Origin: an uncultured Oscillospiraceae bacterium
Lineage (GTDB): Bacteria > Bacillota > Clostridia > Oscillospirales > Oscillospiraceae
Direction of reading: 5' to 3'
Length of the DNA stretch: 64,000 nucleotides
Assembly: GCA_934573735.1 (NCBI GenBank)
Contig: CAKTMC010000010.1
Coordinates: 22,115 to 86,114, forward strand
Below the pieces are notes generated by a model. It saw only the letters and a program-made list of their open reading frames with translations, was not told the DNA's origin and searched no databases. Of the stretch, positions 1-7,822 are shown piece by piece. Position 1 is the first letter of the stretch, and the number at the start of each line of letters is the position of its first letter. The position numbers and the translations under genes are program-made.

Positions 1-449
1 CGGGCGCCGGGGACATTGTCAAGCAGCCATTTTATCTTGCTGCCGGAGAAATATGCGTCGGGCACAAGACCCGTTTTTGCGCGTATCATATCGCCGTGCC
101 CCTCGGCGACAAGCTTATCTATAATAGGCGCGGTACGGCGGCACTGCCACACGATGGCGTTTGCTATCGGCTCGCCCGTGGCCTTGTCCCAGATAACTGA
201 GGTCTCGCGCTGATTGGTAATGCCGATGGCGGCGATATCCGCAGCGCCTACGCCGAGCTTTTCCATTGCGGCGCGGGAGACCTCGAGCGTCACGTTCCAT
301 ATCTCCTTCGCGTCGTGCTCTACCCAGCCCGGCTGGGGGAATATCTGGCGAAACTCCTTCTGCACGCTTGCGCAGATGTTGCCCGCGTGGTCAAAGAGGA
401 TGCAGCGGGAGCTGGTAGTGCCCTGATCGAGAGCCATTATATACTTCAT
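1..449 (-). CDS. glpK: Glycerol kinase, N-terminal part (runs off window)
   Basis: This is the N-terminal 149 codons of an FGGY-family glycerol kinase, which phosphorylates glycerol to sn-glycerol 3-phosphate in the cytoplasm. The start ATG at 449-447 opens with an ATP-binding DQGTTSSR motif (residues 8-15). NQRETSVIWD, WQCRRT and DAYFSGSKIKWLLDN follow in the order expected of GlpK. The rest of the gene lies left of base 1, so completeness cannot be judged. It starts 33 bp after the G1P dehydrogenase gene on the same strand and is probably co-transcribed with it, which makes a small glycerol-phosphate unit. Other FGGY kinases such as xylulokinase are less likely given the WQCRRT and FSGSKIKW signatures. 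Confidence 0.93.
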   Translation of the reverse strand, partial: MKYIMALDQGTTSSRCILFDHAGNICASVQKEFRQIFPQPGWVEHDAKEIWNVTLEVSRAAMEKLGVGAADIAAIGITNQRETSVIWDKATGEPIANAIVWQCRRTAPIIDKLVAEGHGDMIRAKTGLVPDAYFSGSKIKWLLDNVPGA

Positions 450-482
450 AGCTTCAACTCCGTTATTCAGATATAAGCGACC

Positions 483-1721
483 TTACTTGACGATAAGTCT
501 GGTCATTCTCGCAAAGGTCAGGCGGTTGCGTATCGCGGAGGAAATGTCAAGGAACTCGCCGCGGATGCTCTCGTCGATGTCAAGCTCCGCGAGGGAGTGC
601 TTCGCGCCTATCTTGGTGTAGAGGTCGATAAGCTCCTCGGCGGTCGGGATAGTCGCAATGACGTCGCGGATCTCCTGCCAATGCTCCTTGATGCTCTCAG
701 GCGGGAATGTCTTGAGAACGTCGTTCTCGTTCTCCTTGAAGATGCCGTCGGCAAGCTCGCCGAACACGTCGCGCACCCATGCCGGATCCAGCGGCTCGTA
801 GGGCTTGACCTCGATGCTCTCGCGCTTTGCAAGCTCGTGATATGCTCTCGCGCACATGATGGTGCCGATGCCGACGCACTCGCCGTGCATACCGTGGGCG
901 TTCTTAAAGCCCTTGGGCTTCATCTCGACGAGATGGGCGACAAGATGCTCTGCACCGGAGGCGGCGCGGCTGTTGGAAAGTATCTGCATGGTAAGGCCGG
1001 AGAGCATCTGGGTGTATGCCATGGCCTCATAGTCAGGCTCCTTGCCCTCGGCAAGGTCGTTTGCGCAGCGCGCCATGATGTCCAGCGCTTCCTGCGCCAT
1101 TGCGCACACCTTCGGGCAGAAGTATTCGCCGGAGACAATGTGGGCTATCTTCCAGTCGGCGATGGAGACGTACTTTGCGAGGATATCCTGCACGCCCGCG
1201 ATGGTCAGGAAGCGGGGCGCACCGGAGACGATGTTGATGTCGCAGATGACCGCGTCCGCCGCCTGCATGGGGATGGACTTCTTCTGACCGTCAATGATGA
1301 TGGAGCAGATGTCCGCGGTGAAGCCGTCGGAGGAGACGATGGTGGGGATGGCGACAAAGGGGATGCCGAGCTTCCATGCGCTGTAGCGGCCGAAGTCCAT
1401 CAGCGTACCGCCGCCGACGACGACGATGTAATCGGGCTTGCGCTCAAGCATGGTCATCATATTCTCGATGAGACCCTTTTCGCTGTGCAGACCCTGCGCC
1501 TCAAGGACTATTTCCTGATCTGCGCGGACATGGTGCATGGTGGGAAGATTATAGGTGTTCGTATCATAGATGACAGTGCGGAAGCCGCTGAGACCGCAGT
1601 CGTCCATGTATTTGTCGAAATTTTTGAGCGCGCCGTATTCGCATACGACGAGTTTGGTGCGCAGCTCATGGTCGCGCCCACACTCACATTCGCCAAGATA
1701 CTTTGTGCAATCGAGAATCAT
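483..1721 (-). CDS. egsA: sn-glycerol-1-phosphate dehydrogenase (EgsA/AraM family)
   Basis: A 412-residue iron-containing-alcohol-dehydrogenase-fold protein of the sn-glycerol-1-phosphate dehydrogenase family, which reduces dihydroxyacetone phosphate to glycerol 1-phosphate with NAD(P)H. A GGGT nucleotide-binding motif lies at 103-106, followed by the family segment PTIVSSDGFTA (126-136). Candidate metal ligands are the Asp of GVQDILAKY near 179 and the histidines in HLVAHLVEM and HGMHGECVGIG. Bacterial members (AraM of Bacillus) make G1P for heptaprenylglyceryl phosphate. The gene has its own promoter-like sequence at 1787-1815 and is followed after 33 bp by glycerol kinase. The exact cofactor metal and lipid product cannot be told from sequence. 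Confidence 0.88.
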   Translation of the reverse strand: MILDCTKYLGECECGRDHELRTKLVVCEYGALKNFDKYMDDCGLSGFRTVIYDTNTYNLPTMHHVRADQEIVLEAQGLHSEKGLIENMMTMLERKPDYIVVVGGGTLMDFGRYSAWKLGIPFVAIPTIVSSDGFTADICSIIIDGQKKSIPMQAADAVICDINIVSGAPRFLTIAGVQDILAKYVSIADWKIAHIVSGEYFCPKVCAMAQEALDIMARCANDLAEGKEPDYEAMAYTQMLSGLTMQILSNSRAASGAEHLVAHLVEMKPKGFKNAHGMHGECVGIGTIMCARAYHELAKRESIEVKPYEPLDPAWVRDVFGELADGIFKENENDVLKTFPPESIKEHWQEIRDVIATIPTAEELIDLYTKIGAKHSLAELDIDESIRGEFLDISSAIRNRLTFARMTRLIVK

Positions 1722-1786
1722 TTTTGTGTTTTCCTCCTGTAAATCTAATTAAAAATTTATCAATGTGCTACAAGCTTTGTCAGATT

Positions 1787-1815
1787 ATTGTACCGCTATT
1801 TCGTCATTTTGGCAA
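1787..1815 (-). promoter_or_regulatory. Sigma-A type promoter of the egsA-glpK unit
   Basis: On the minus strand TTGCCA is followed after 17 bp by TACAAT, 66 bp before the egsA start codon. It reads towards the gene. An AGGAGG-type ribosome binding site precedes the ATG. Confidence 0.6.
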
Positions 1816-1830
1816 GAAGAATATATAATA

Positions 1831-2895
1831 TTATTCAAGCTCTGCCTCTTCGCGGTTTATCCTCAGCAGCTCATCCCAGTGGCTCTCCATCTCGCTGACG
1901 AGCTTTATCTGCGTCCGGGCGCGGTCAAGATTGTGACCCTCGCGGTCAACGGAAAAATACACGTCGCCGTTTATATAGTCGGTAAGAAACCTCATGCCGC
2001 ATTCAAGCGTCATAATATAAGCGCCCATCGGCAGAGCCTCGCGCTCACGCCTCGTAAGACTCGGGCAGGCCTCGGCAAAGCCGCGTGTAAACGCCCGGTA
2101 AAGCTCCATATCGAGCCTCACCCGCTCAAGCTCCCGCTCATCCTCGGCTGCGGTGGACGCGCCGAAGCGTATCGCATCGCCGAAGTCGTAGGCAGAGAGT
2201 CCGGGCATAACGGTATCAAGATCAATGACGCAGAGGGCGCGGCGGCTGTCCGCGTCGAGCAGGACGTTATTTATCTTGGTATCGTTGTGCGTCACGCGAA
2301 CAGGCAGCTCACCGCGCTCGCGCATATGCTGGAGCCTGCCGCCGTTTTTCTCGCGGGAGAGGAAGAACTCAATCTCCGTCCTCACGCCCGCCGCCCTGCC
2401 GAGCGGGTCTGCCGCAAGAGCTGCGCGAAGCTGCTCATAGCGCACGGGCGTATTGTGAAAGTCCGCTATCGTCTCCTGAAGCGTCTCCGCCGGGAAGCCG
2501 CGCAGAGTGTACTGGAAATGCCCGAAGGCGCGGGCGCTCTCGTAGAAATCCGCCGTGGAGTCCGCCCGCTGAAGGCATATGCTGTTGCCGACAAATTTAT
2601 ATATGCGCCAACAGCCGCCCTCGCCGTCGTCATAAAAGCTTTTGCCGTCAAGGGTGTCGATATAGCTTATCATGGACATAGGCTCATTCTGACGCCGAAG
2701 ATAGGCGCCGATGGCGGACATATTGCCCATTATCGCGTCAACGTTCGGGAATACAAACTGATTGACCCATTGCAGGACGTACCTTGCGCCGGTGTCGGTG
2801 CTTATAAGATAGGTTTCGTTTATGTGGCCGCATTTTATCTGCTCACATTCGACCGGGCGGCCCTCGGTCGGAAAATGGTATATTGCTTCTTTCAT
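1831..2895 (-). CDS. Phosphotransferase, N-acetylhexosamine kinase-like (APH fold)
   Basis: A 354-residue aminoglycoside-phosphotransferase-fold kinase resembling the N-acetylhexosamine 1-kinase (NahK/LnpB) group, which phosphorylates free GlcNAc or GalNAc at C1. Visible are a nucleotide-loop segment GHINETY (23-29), the catalytic loop HNDTKINN (203-210) with its Asp and Asn, and the metal-binding DLDTVMPG (225-232). The length fits that group. The start ATG overlaps the TGA of a short transporter remnant (ATGA), so the gene was probably the second gene of a transporter-kinase operon that lost the transporter. The sugar specificity is inferred from family resemblance only; homoserine or choline kinases of the same fold are alternatives. 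Confidence 0.75.
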   Translation of the reverse strand: MKEAIYHFPTEGRPVECEQIKCGHINETYLISTDTGARYVLQWVNQFVFPNVDAIMGNMSAIGAYLRRQNEPMSMISYIDTLDGKSFYDDGEGGCWRIYKFVGNSICLQRADSTADFYESARAFGHFQYTLRGFPAETLQETIADFHNTPVRYEQLRAALAADPLGRAAGVRTEIEFFLSREKNGGRLQHMRERGELPVRVTHNDTKINNVLLDADSRRALCVIDLDTVMPGLSAYDFGDAIRFGASTAAEDERELERVRLDMELYRAFTRGFAEACPSLTRREREALPMGAYIMTLECGMRFLTDYINGDVYFSVDREGHNLDRARTQIKLVSEMESHWDELLRINREEAELE

Positions 2896-2993
2896 TCTCT
2901 TTTCGCCTTCTCGCTTTTTCTCAGCAGCAGCACGGGTATAGCCGCCAGCAGCAAAACGCCGGGGATGAGCGCATAAGCCTCGATTTTTCTGAA
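2892..2993 (-). pseudogene. C-terminal remnant of a membrane transporter (probably MFS)
   Basis: Between pepT and the kinase gene an open frame without a start encodes about 33 residues: one hydrophobic helix (AYALIPGVLLLAAIPVLLL) and a charged tail ending RKSEKAKRE. Its TGA overlaps the kinase ATG in an ATGA arrangement, as expected of a real gene end. A single terminal helix with a cytoplasmic basic tail looks like the last helix of a major-facilitator sugar transporter. I infer that the rest was deleted, leaving an in-frame TAA at 2994-2996 at the break. Confidence 0.5.
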
Positions 2994-3004
2994 TTAAGGT
3001 CTGA

Positions 3005-4222
3005 TCATTTCAGATTTTCGTCAACTATGTTCATAACTATCCGCGCCGAGGTCTCAAGATGCTCGGCGGTGATGTGCTCGTAGGGGCCGTGGAAGGAGTA
3101 GCCGCCGGTGCCGAGATTCGGGCAGAGAAGCCCCCGGAAGGTGAGCTGTGCGCCGTCGGTGCCGCCGCGGACGGGCGCGGTGACAGGCTCCATACCCTCG
3201 CGGCGCAGTGCGCGCTCGGCAAGCTCGACTATCTCCATATGCTCGGAGATACGCTCCCTCATGTTCCTGTACTGCTGATGCACGGTGAGCCTTGCCGTGC
3301 CCTCGCCGTACTTCTCGTTTATAAGACTCTCGATATGCTCCATGGTCTTTATGCGCTGCTCGAAGGCCGCCGCGTTATGGTCGCGGATGATGTAGCTGAG
3401 CATAGCCTTCTCCACCGTGCCGCTCATGTCGCTCAGATGGAAGAAGCCCTCGTAGCCCTCGGTGTGCGCCGGGGTATCGCCGGAGGGGAGCATGGAGTTT
3501 ATCTCCATCGCCACAAGGCTTGCGTTTATCATCATGTTCTTTGCGCTGCCCGGATGGATGTTGAAGCCGTTTATATCCCACTTTGCGGAGGCGGCGTTAA
3601 AGGTCTCGTAGTTTATCTCGTTAAGCTCCTCGCCGTCCACCGTGTAGGCGAAGGCCGCGCCGAGTCTCTCAAGGTCGAGCAGAGCCGCGCCGTGACCTAT
3701 CTCCTCGTCGGGCGTAAAGCATACGGCGATGCGGCCGTGGGGCAGCTTTTCGGCGATAATACGCTCGGCGGCGGTCATTATCGCGGCGATGCCCGCCTTA
3801 TCGTCCGCGCCGAGCACGGTCGTGCCGTCGGTCGTGATAAGGGTCTGACCCTTGAGCGTAGCCAGATGCGGGAACTTCTCCGCCGTCAGGCTGCGCCCGC
3901 TCGTGCCGAGGACAACGTCGCCGCCGTCATAATTCTCGATAAGCTGCGGCCTGACGTTCTCGCCCGGGAAATCGGGCACGGTGTCCAGATGCGCGATAAA
4001 GGCTATGCAGGGCTTATCCTCACAGCCCTCGCTTGCGGGGATGAAGCCGTAAACATAGGCGTGCTCATCCTCATATACGCCCTCCAGCCCGATGGAGCGC
4101 ATCTCGTCGGCAAGCATATGGCAGAGCGTAAGCTGGCAGTCGCTGCTCGGCACGCTCTCCGAGCTCTCGGAGCTTGCGGTGTGGGTCTTGACGTAGGTAA
4201 TAAATCTTTCGTAGGCTTTCAT
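3005..4222 (-). CDS. pepT: Peptidase T (tripeptide aminopeptidase)
   Basis: A 405-residue M20B zinc metallopeptidase that removes N-terminal residues from tripeptides in the cytoplasm. The metal ligand HLD of AFIAHLDTVPD is at 78-80. The bridging Asp follows in LGADDKAGIAA, the catalytic glutamates in FTPDEEIGHG, the YTVDGEELNEINYETFNAA segment specific to PepT, and a C-terminal HGPYEHIT. Length and motif order are those of the whole family, so the gene looks intact. It lies 37 bp downstream of the S4-domain gene on the same strand and may be the last gene of that operon. Confidence 0.95.
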   Translation of the reverse strand: MKAYERFITYVKTHTASSESSESVPSSDCQLTLCHMLADEMRSIGLEGVYEDEHAYVYGFIPASEGCEDKPCIAFIAHLDTVPDFPGENVRPQLIENYDGGDVVLGTSGRSLTAEKFPHLATLKGQTLITTDGTTVLGADDKAGIAAIMTAAERIIAEKLPHGRIAVCFTPDEEIGHGAALLDLERLGAAFAYTVDGEELNEINYETFNAASAKWDINGFNIHPGSAKNMMINASLVAMEINSMLPSGDTPAHTEGYEGFFHLSDMSGTVEKAMLSYIIRDHNAAAFEQRIKTMEHIESLINEKYGEGTARLTVHQQYRNMRERISEHMEIVELAERALRREGMEPVTAPVRGGTDGAQLTFRGLLCPNLGTGGYSFHGPYEHITAEHLETSARIVMNIVDENLK

Positions 4223-4259
4223 ATTGCTTTCTCCTGATATAAAAATTTCTGATATGCTC

Positions 4260-5006
4260 TCACTTCAAAAGCTCCGCGTAGACGAAAAGCCGTCCCTTTC
4301 TCGACGTGCCGCCGGTGCCGGTGACATTGCCCTTGCCCGCGCCGCGCAGGGATATTATATCCCCCGCCGATATCTGCGCATCGGGCTTTTCGCATTGCTC
4401 ATAGTTAAGGCTGACGTTTCCGAGGCGTATCTCCCTTGCGGCCTCGGTGCGGCTGAGGTCAAACATCCCCGCCGTCACCGCGTCAAGCCGCATCGACATG
4501 ACAGAAAAGCTCTTTTCGCGGACCTCGCGCCTTACCTGAGGAACCTCCCCCGGCGCGACAGCCTCCGCCGTCACGCCGCAGCGCCCGACCTTGTCTATGC
4601 TCAGTAAATGCCGGTGGACGCTCGGCAGGCAGAATATATACGCCGTATCGCCCATGACGCGGATATCACCTACCCACTCGCGCCCGACGCCCATGCCGAG
4701 AAGCGCGCCCATATAATCGCGGTGGCCGGGCGTGCCGAAATGCGCAGTCAGCTTTATCGCCGCGAAGTGCTCCGCCGGGTCAAAGTCCCCGGCGCTCATA
4801 TACTCCGGCAGGAAAAAAGCCGCGCGGCGCTCGCAGTCCTCGCCGCCGCCATGCAGCACAAGACGGCAGTCGGTGCGCTGCCTTGCCCATTTTTCGGTCT
4901 GATACTGCTCCGCCGGGCTTAAATATCCGCTTGCGCACAGCATTCCGCTGCGCTCGGCGCGCTCGCACAGATCCTCCATGCGGCGCAGAAGCTCATTTTT
5001 CTCCAT
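4260..5006 (-). CDS. ylmH: YlmH/RqcP-like S4-domain RNA-binding protein
   Basis: A 248-residue YlmH-family protein. The N-terminal RRM-like part contains AAIKLTAHFGTPGHRDYMGALLGMGVGREWVGDI, characteristic of YlmH. A C-terminal S4 domain follows (MRLDAVTAGMFDLSRTEAAREIRLGNVSLNY, then AGDIISLRGAGKGN). YlmH is known from Bacillus work to bind stalled 50S-peptidyl-tRNA complexes and to substitute for RqcP in ribosome-associated quality control. I chose the ATG at 5006 because the protein then begins MEKNELLRRM; an in-frame ATG at 5027 would add seven residues. From 5006 the start lies inside the last codons of the upstream GTPase-NYN gene (14 bp overlap), which implies translational coupling. In most Firmicutes ylmH sits in the sepF-divIVA region instead. 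Confidence 0.88.
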   Translation of the reverse strand: MEKNELLRRMEDLCERAERSGMLCASGYLSPAEQYQTEKWARQRTDCRLVLHGGGEDCERRAAFFLPEYMSAGDFDPAEHFAAIKLTAHFGTPGHRDYMGALLGMGVGREWVGDIRVMGDTAYIFCLPSVHRHLLSIDKVGRCGVTAEAVAPGEVPQVRREVREKSFSVMSMRLDAVTAGMFDLSRTEAAREIRLGNVSLNYEQCEKPDAQISAGDIISLRGAGKGNVTGTGGTSRKGRLFVYAELLK

Positions 5007-7584
5007 CACTGCTCTTACCCAATTCAAGCTTATGCTTATGCGCTTTGTCGTTGGTTTTCCTCAAAAGCGCGTCTATCTGCTCCAGCACGTCCCCCACCTC
5101 AAGCGCAAACTCATCGGAGGAGGTACGCAGTACACCCGAGCGCAGCGCCGACAGGCGAATAAGATTATCATTCGTGACGACGCGGACGGCATAGTTTTTG
5201 CCTATGTTATCCGCAATACGCTCGATATACGCATCCGCCGTCTCGCCGTCCTTGGTGAAGGCGACGTGGATATTGTGATACTCCTCGCGTGAGCCGGGGT
5301 TGCCGGGAGTACGGAAGCCGTCAAACACCAGCACAAGCTCCCTGCGTGTGAAGCCGCAGTAATTCGACAGCATATCCATCAGCCGCCCGCGCGCAAGGTC
5401 AAGCCTCTCGCGGGCAAGCGCCGACAGCTCCTGCGAGGCGAAGATAAGATTATATCCGTCAACTATTATATATTGCCGTCTCGCCGGGGCGCTCTGCGTC
5501 TGCGGCGCGGAATTCATCACCGGGGCGCGGTACTCCGGGCGCTTTATGGGGCCAAACTCCCGCTCCATTATCGCCTCTAACTCCCGCTCGTCAATGCTGA
5601 GACTGCGATAGGGGCGCAGCGGCGCAGGCTCCGCCTCGGGCTTTTTGAGGCAGCCCTCTATATGCATATACTCCGGCACCTTGTCCCAGCGGACGTTAAA
5701 GCCGCCGCCGTGGGCGCAGAATACGGAGTCGGCGCTGTTATCCGCATCGCTCTGCGCGTCGTAGCCGAGAGCCTCGATTATCTCCTGCGCGTTGTGGCAG
5801 GGCTTATAGCCCTCGACCCGGCAGGAAAGCCTGCCCCGCCCGCCGGAATACGCCGCCATCTCCGCAGCGTAGCCGTTCATCTCCGATACCGGGGCGCTGC
5901 CCTCGATGCGCAGCAGCTCTCCCGCGTCCTCAGGTCCCGTAAAGCTGCCGGACATCTGGCGAACATCGCTTATCGCGCGTCCTATAAGCTCCGGCGGAAG
6001 CTCTATCGCAAAGGCATACCACGGCTCGAGCAGCACGGACTGCGCCTGCATCAGCCCCTGACGTATGGCGCGATAGGTAGCCTGTCTGAAATCGCCGCCC
6101 TCGGTGTGCTTGATATGCGCACGACCGGCGGCAAGCGTAATTTTTACATCGGTGAGCGGTGAGCCGGTCAGCACGCCCGGATGCTGCTTTTCCAGCACAT
6201 GAGCCAATATGAGTCTCTGCCAGTTGCGGTCAAGCTCATCCTCGGGGCATATGCTGTCCACGACTATGCCGCTGCCGCAGGGCGCAGGCTCCATTATGAG
6301 ATGCACCTCCGCGTAATGGCGCAGCGGCTCAAAATGCCCCACGCCCTCCACGGTATCGGCTATCGTCTCCTTATACATTATCTGCCCCGCGTCAAGCGTC
6401 ACGTCCACGTCAAAGCGCTCCCGGACAAGCGAACGGAAAATCTCCGCCTGTACCTTGCCCATAAGCTCCACGCGAATTACGCGCCCCCGCTCGTCCCAGC
6501 GTATGCGAAGCTGCGGGTCCTCCTCCTGAAGCTGCATGAGCCTCGGAAGCAGCGTCCGCGCATCCTCGCCCGGCGGCAGCATGAGGCTGTAGCTCAAAAC
6601 CGGCTCCAGTACCGGCTCCGCGCCGCCCGCCTCCGCGCCGAGTCCCTGACCCGGAAAGGTCTCGCTCAGACCGAGCGCCGCGCATAGCTGCCCCGGCAGG
6701 ACAGAGTCCACGGTCTCGTATTTCATGCCCGAATAGATGCGAAGCTGGCTTATCTTCTCCTCGTGCTCCGCGCCGTCGCCGCCGGTATATTTTATCGCCT
6801 GACGCACGCGCAGCTCGCCGCCCGTCACGCGCATAAAGCTCATTCGCTTGCCCTGCGCGTCCCGCGCTATCTTAAAGACCCTTGCGCCAAGCTCCTCCCC
6901 CGCCTCGGCAGGGCGGGTGTACTCGTCAAGCGCCGAAAGAAACTCCTCCACGCCGTCGGTACGAAGCCCCGAGCCGAAAAAGCAGGGATAGACGCGCCGC
7001 TTCCTTATAAGCTCCGCGACGGTATCGCTCCCGACGCTGCCCGTCTCCAGATACTCGTCCATCGCGCTCTCGCTGCACATCGCAAGCCTTTCACAGACCT
7101 CGCCGCTCTCCGCGCCGAAGTCCACACAGTTCTCGTCAAGCCCCTTGCACAGCCCGTCCATGAGCGCCGCCCGGTCGCAGCCGGGCATATCCATCTTGGT
7201 CACGAATATAAGGCTCGGTATATTATAGCGCCGCAGCAGCCGCCACAGCGTCTCCGTGTGCGCCTGAACTCCGTCCGTCCCGCTTATTACGAGCACGGCA
7301 TAGTCGAGCACCGGGAGACTGCGCTCCGTCTCGGCGGCAAAGTCAACGTGACCGGGCGTATCAAGCAGCGTAACGCTGCTCCGCGGCAGCTCGATGACCG
7401 CCTGCTTTGAGAATATGGTGATGCCGCGTGCGCGCTCAAGAGAGTGCGTGTCAAGATATGAGTCGCGCCGGTCAACGCGCCCCAGCCTTTTGATTTTTCC
7501 CGAAAGGTACAGCATGGCCTCGGACAGCGTGGTCTTGCCCGCGTCAACGTGCGCCAATATACCAAGAATTACATTTTTCTTCAT
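4993..7584 (-). CDS. TetM-like translational GTPase fused to a Rae1/YacP-type NYN nuclease domain
   Basis: An 863-residue fusion. Residues 1 to about 650 are a ribosomal-protection-type, EF-G-like GTPase: G1 AHVDAGKT near residue 10, switch I RGITIFS, G3 DTPGHVDF, G4 TKMD, then EF-G domains II to V. After a proline-rich linker, residues 702-863 form a YacP/Rae1-type NYN domain that starts QYIIVDGYNLIFA and has acidic residues in LVFDGF, ETADAYIE and VVTNDN typical of PIN/NYN nucleases. The start at 7584 matches the TetM N terminus (MKKNVILGILAHVDAGK); upstream in-frame codons show no homology. The TetM loop YYSPV of domain IV is replaced by AHIKHT, so tetracycline protection is not supported. 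Rae1 of Bacillus cleaves mRNA in the ribosomal A site, so I infer a ribosome-rescue role. Confidence 0.9.
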   Translation of the reverse strand: MKKNVILGILAHVDAGKTTLSEAMLYLSGKIKRLGRVDRRDSYLDTHSLERARGITIFSKQAVIELPRSSVTLLDTPGHVDFAAETERSLPVLDYAVLVISGTDGVQAHTETLWRLLRRYNIPSLIFVTKMDMPGCDRAALMDGLCKGLDENCVDFGAESGEVCERLAMCSESAMDEYLETGSVGSDTVAELIRKRRVYPCFFGSGLRTDGVEEFLSALDEYTRPAEAGEELGARVFKIARDAQGKRMSFMRVTGGELRVRQAIKYTGGDGAEHEEKISQLRIYSGMKYETVDSVLPGQLCAALGLSETFPGQGLGAEAGGAEPVLEPVLSYSLMLPPGEDARTLLPRLMQLQEEDPQLRIRWDERGRVIRVELMGKVQAEIFRSLVRERFDVDVTLDAGQIMYKETIADTVEGVGHFEPLRHYAEVHLIMEPAPCGSGIVVDSICPEDELDRNWQRLILAHVLEKQHPGVLTGSPLTDVKITLAAGRAHIKHTEGGDFRQATYRAIRQGLMQAQSVLLEPWYAFAIELPPELIGRAISDVRQMSGSFTGPEDAGELLRIEGSAPVSEMNGYAAEMAAYSGGRGRLSCRVEGYKPCHNAQEIIEALGYDAQSDADNSADSVFCAHGGGFNVRWDKVPEYMHIEGCLKKPEAEPAPLRPYRSLSIDERELEAIMEREFGPIKRPEYRAPVMNSAPQTQSAPARRQYIIVDGYNLIFASQELSALARERLDLARGRLMDMLSNYCGFTRRELVLVFDGFRTPGNPGSREEYHNIHVAFTKDGETADAYIERIADNIGKNYAVRVVTNDNLIRLSALRSGVLRTSSDEFALEVGDVLEQIDALLRKTNDKAHKHKLELGKSSDGEK

Positions 7585-7591
7585 AAAGAGT

Positions 7592-7620
7592 ATTTTACCA
7601 GTCTCCGGGCAAATAATCAA
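7592..7620 (-). promoter_or_regulatory. Promoter of the GTPase-NYN gene, implying a leaderless mRNA
   Basis: On the minus strand TTGATT is followed after 17 bp by TAAAAT. The -10 box ends only 7 nt before the ATG at 7584 and no Shine-Dalgarno sequence lies between. Transcription would start at or next to the A of the start codon. The same TTGATT-17-TAAAAT arrangement precedes the SRP RNA gene. Confidence 0.6.
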
Positions 7621-7727
7621 GATGAATAAGCAATCTTTGCTGTAATCGCTCTGCACACATTCTGTAATAGGCGGCGCATTTTTATGATATTTTTTTGCAA
7701 CTATGACTACCATTTTTGTAAATGCTG

Positions 7728-7736
7728 TGATATAAT
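7728..7736 (+). promoter_or_regulatory. Extended -10 promoter of the response-regulator gene
   Basis: TGA-TATAAT forms an extended -10 about 85 bp before the response-regulator ATG at 7823. No good -35 box is visible at the usual distance. Confidence 0.45.
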
Positions 7737-7822
7737 TATAGAATGTCATAGAGCTACATATCCGGCGCTGAGCCTATCGTGATAATTATATAACAAAAAC
7801 GCCTGACAGGGGGAGCACATAT

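Noticed and set aside
597..1742. A 381-codon open frame antisense to egsA, and similar long antisense frames (for example 61242-63098 against htpG, 28500-30248 against feoB).
   Set aside because: High GC in codon third positions gives long mirror frames. They show no protein family features, while the opposite strand encodes recognised proteins.
4993..7584. Tetracycline resistance gene of the tet(M)/tet(W) class.
   Set aside because: The GTPase is TetM-like, but the YSPV loop that displaces the drug is not conserved and the protein carries a nuclease domain, so a resistance call is not justified.
7585..7749. A longer start for the GTPase-NYN protein (ATG at 7749).
   Set aside because: The additional 55 residues lack any TetM similarity and cover the promoter; the homologous N terminus begins at 7584.
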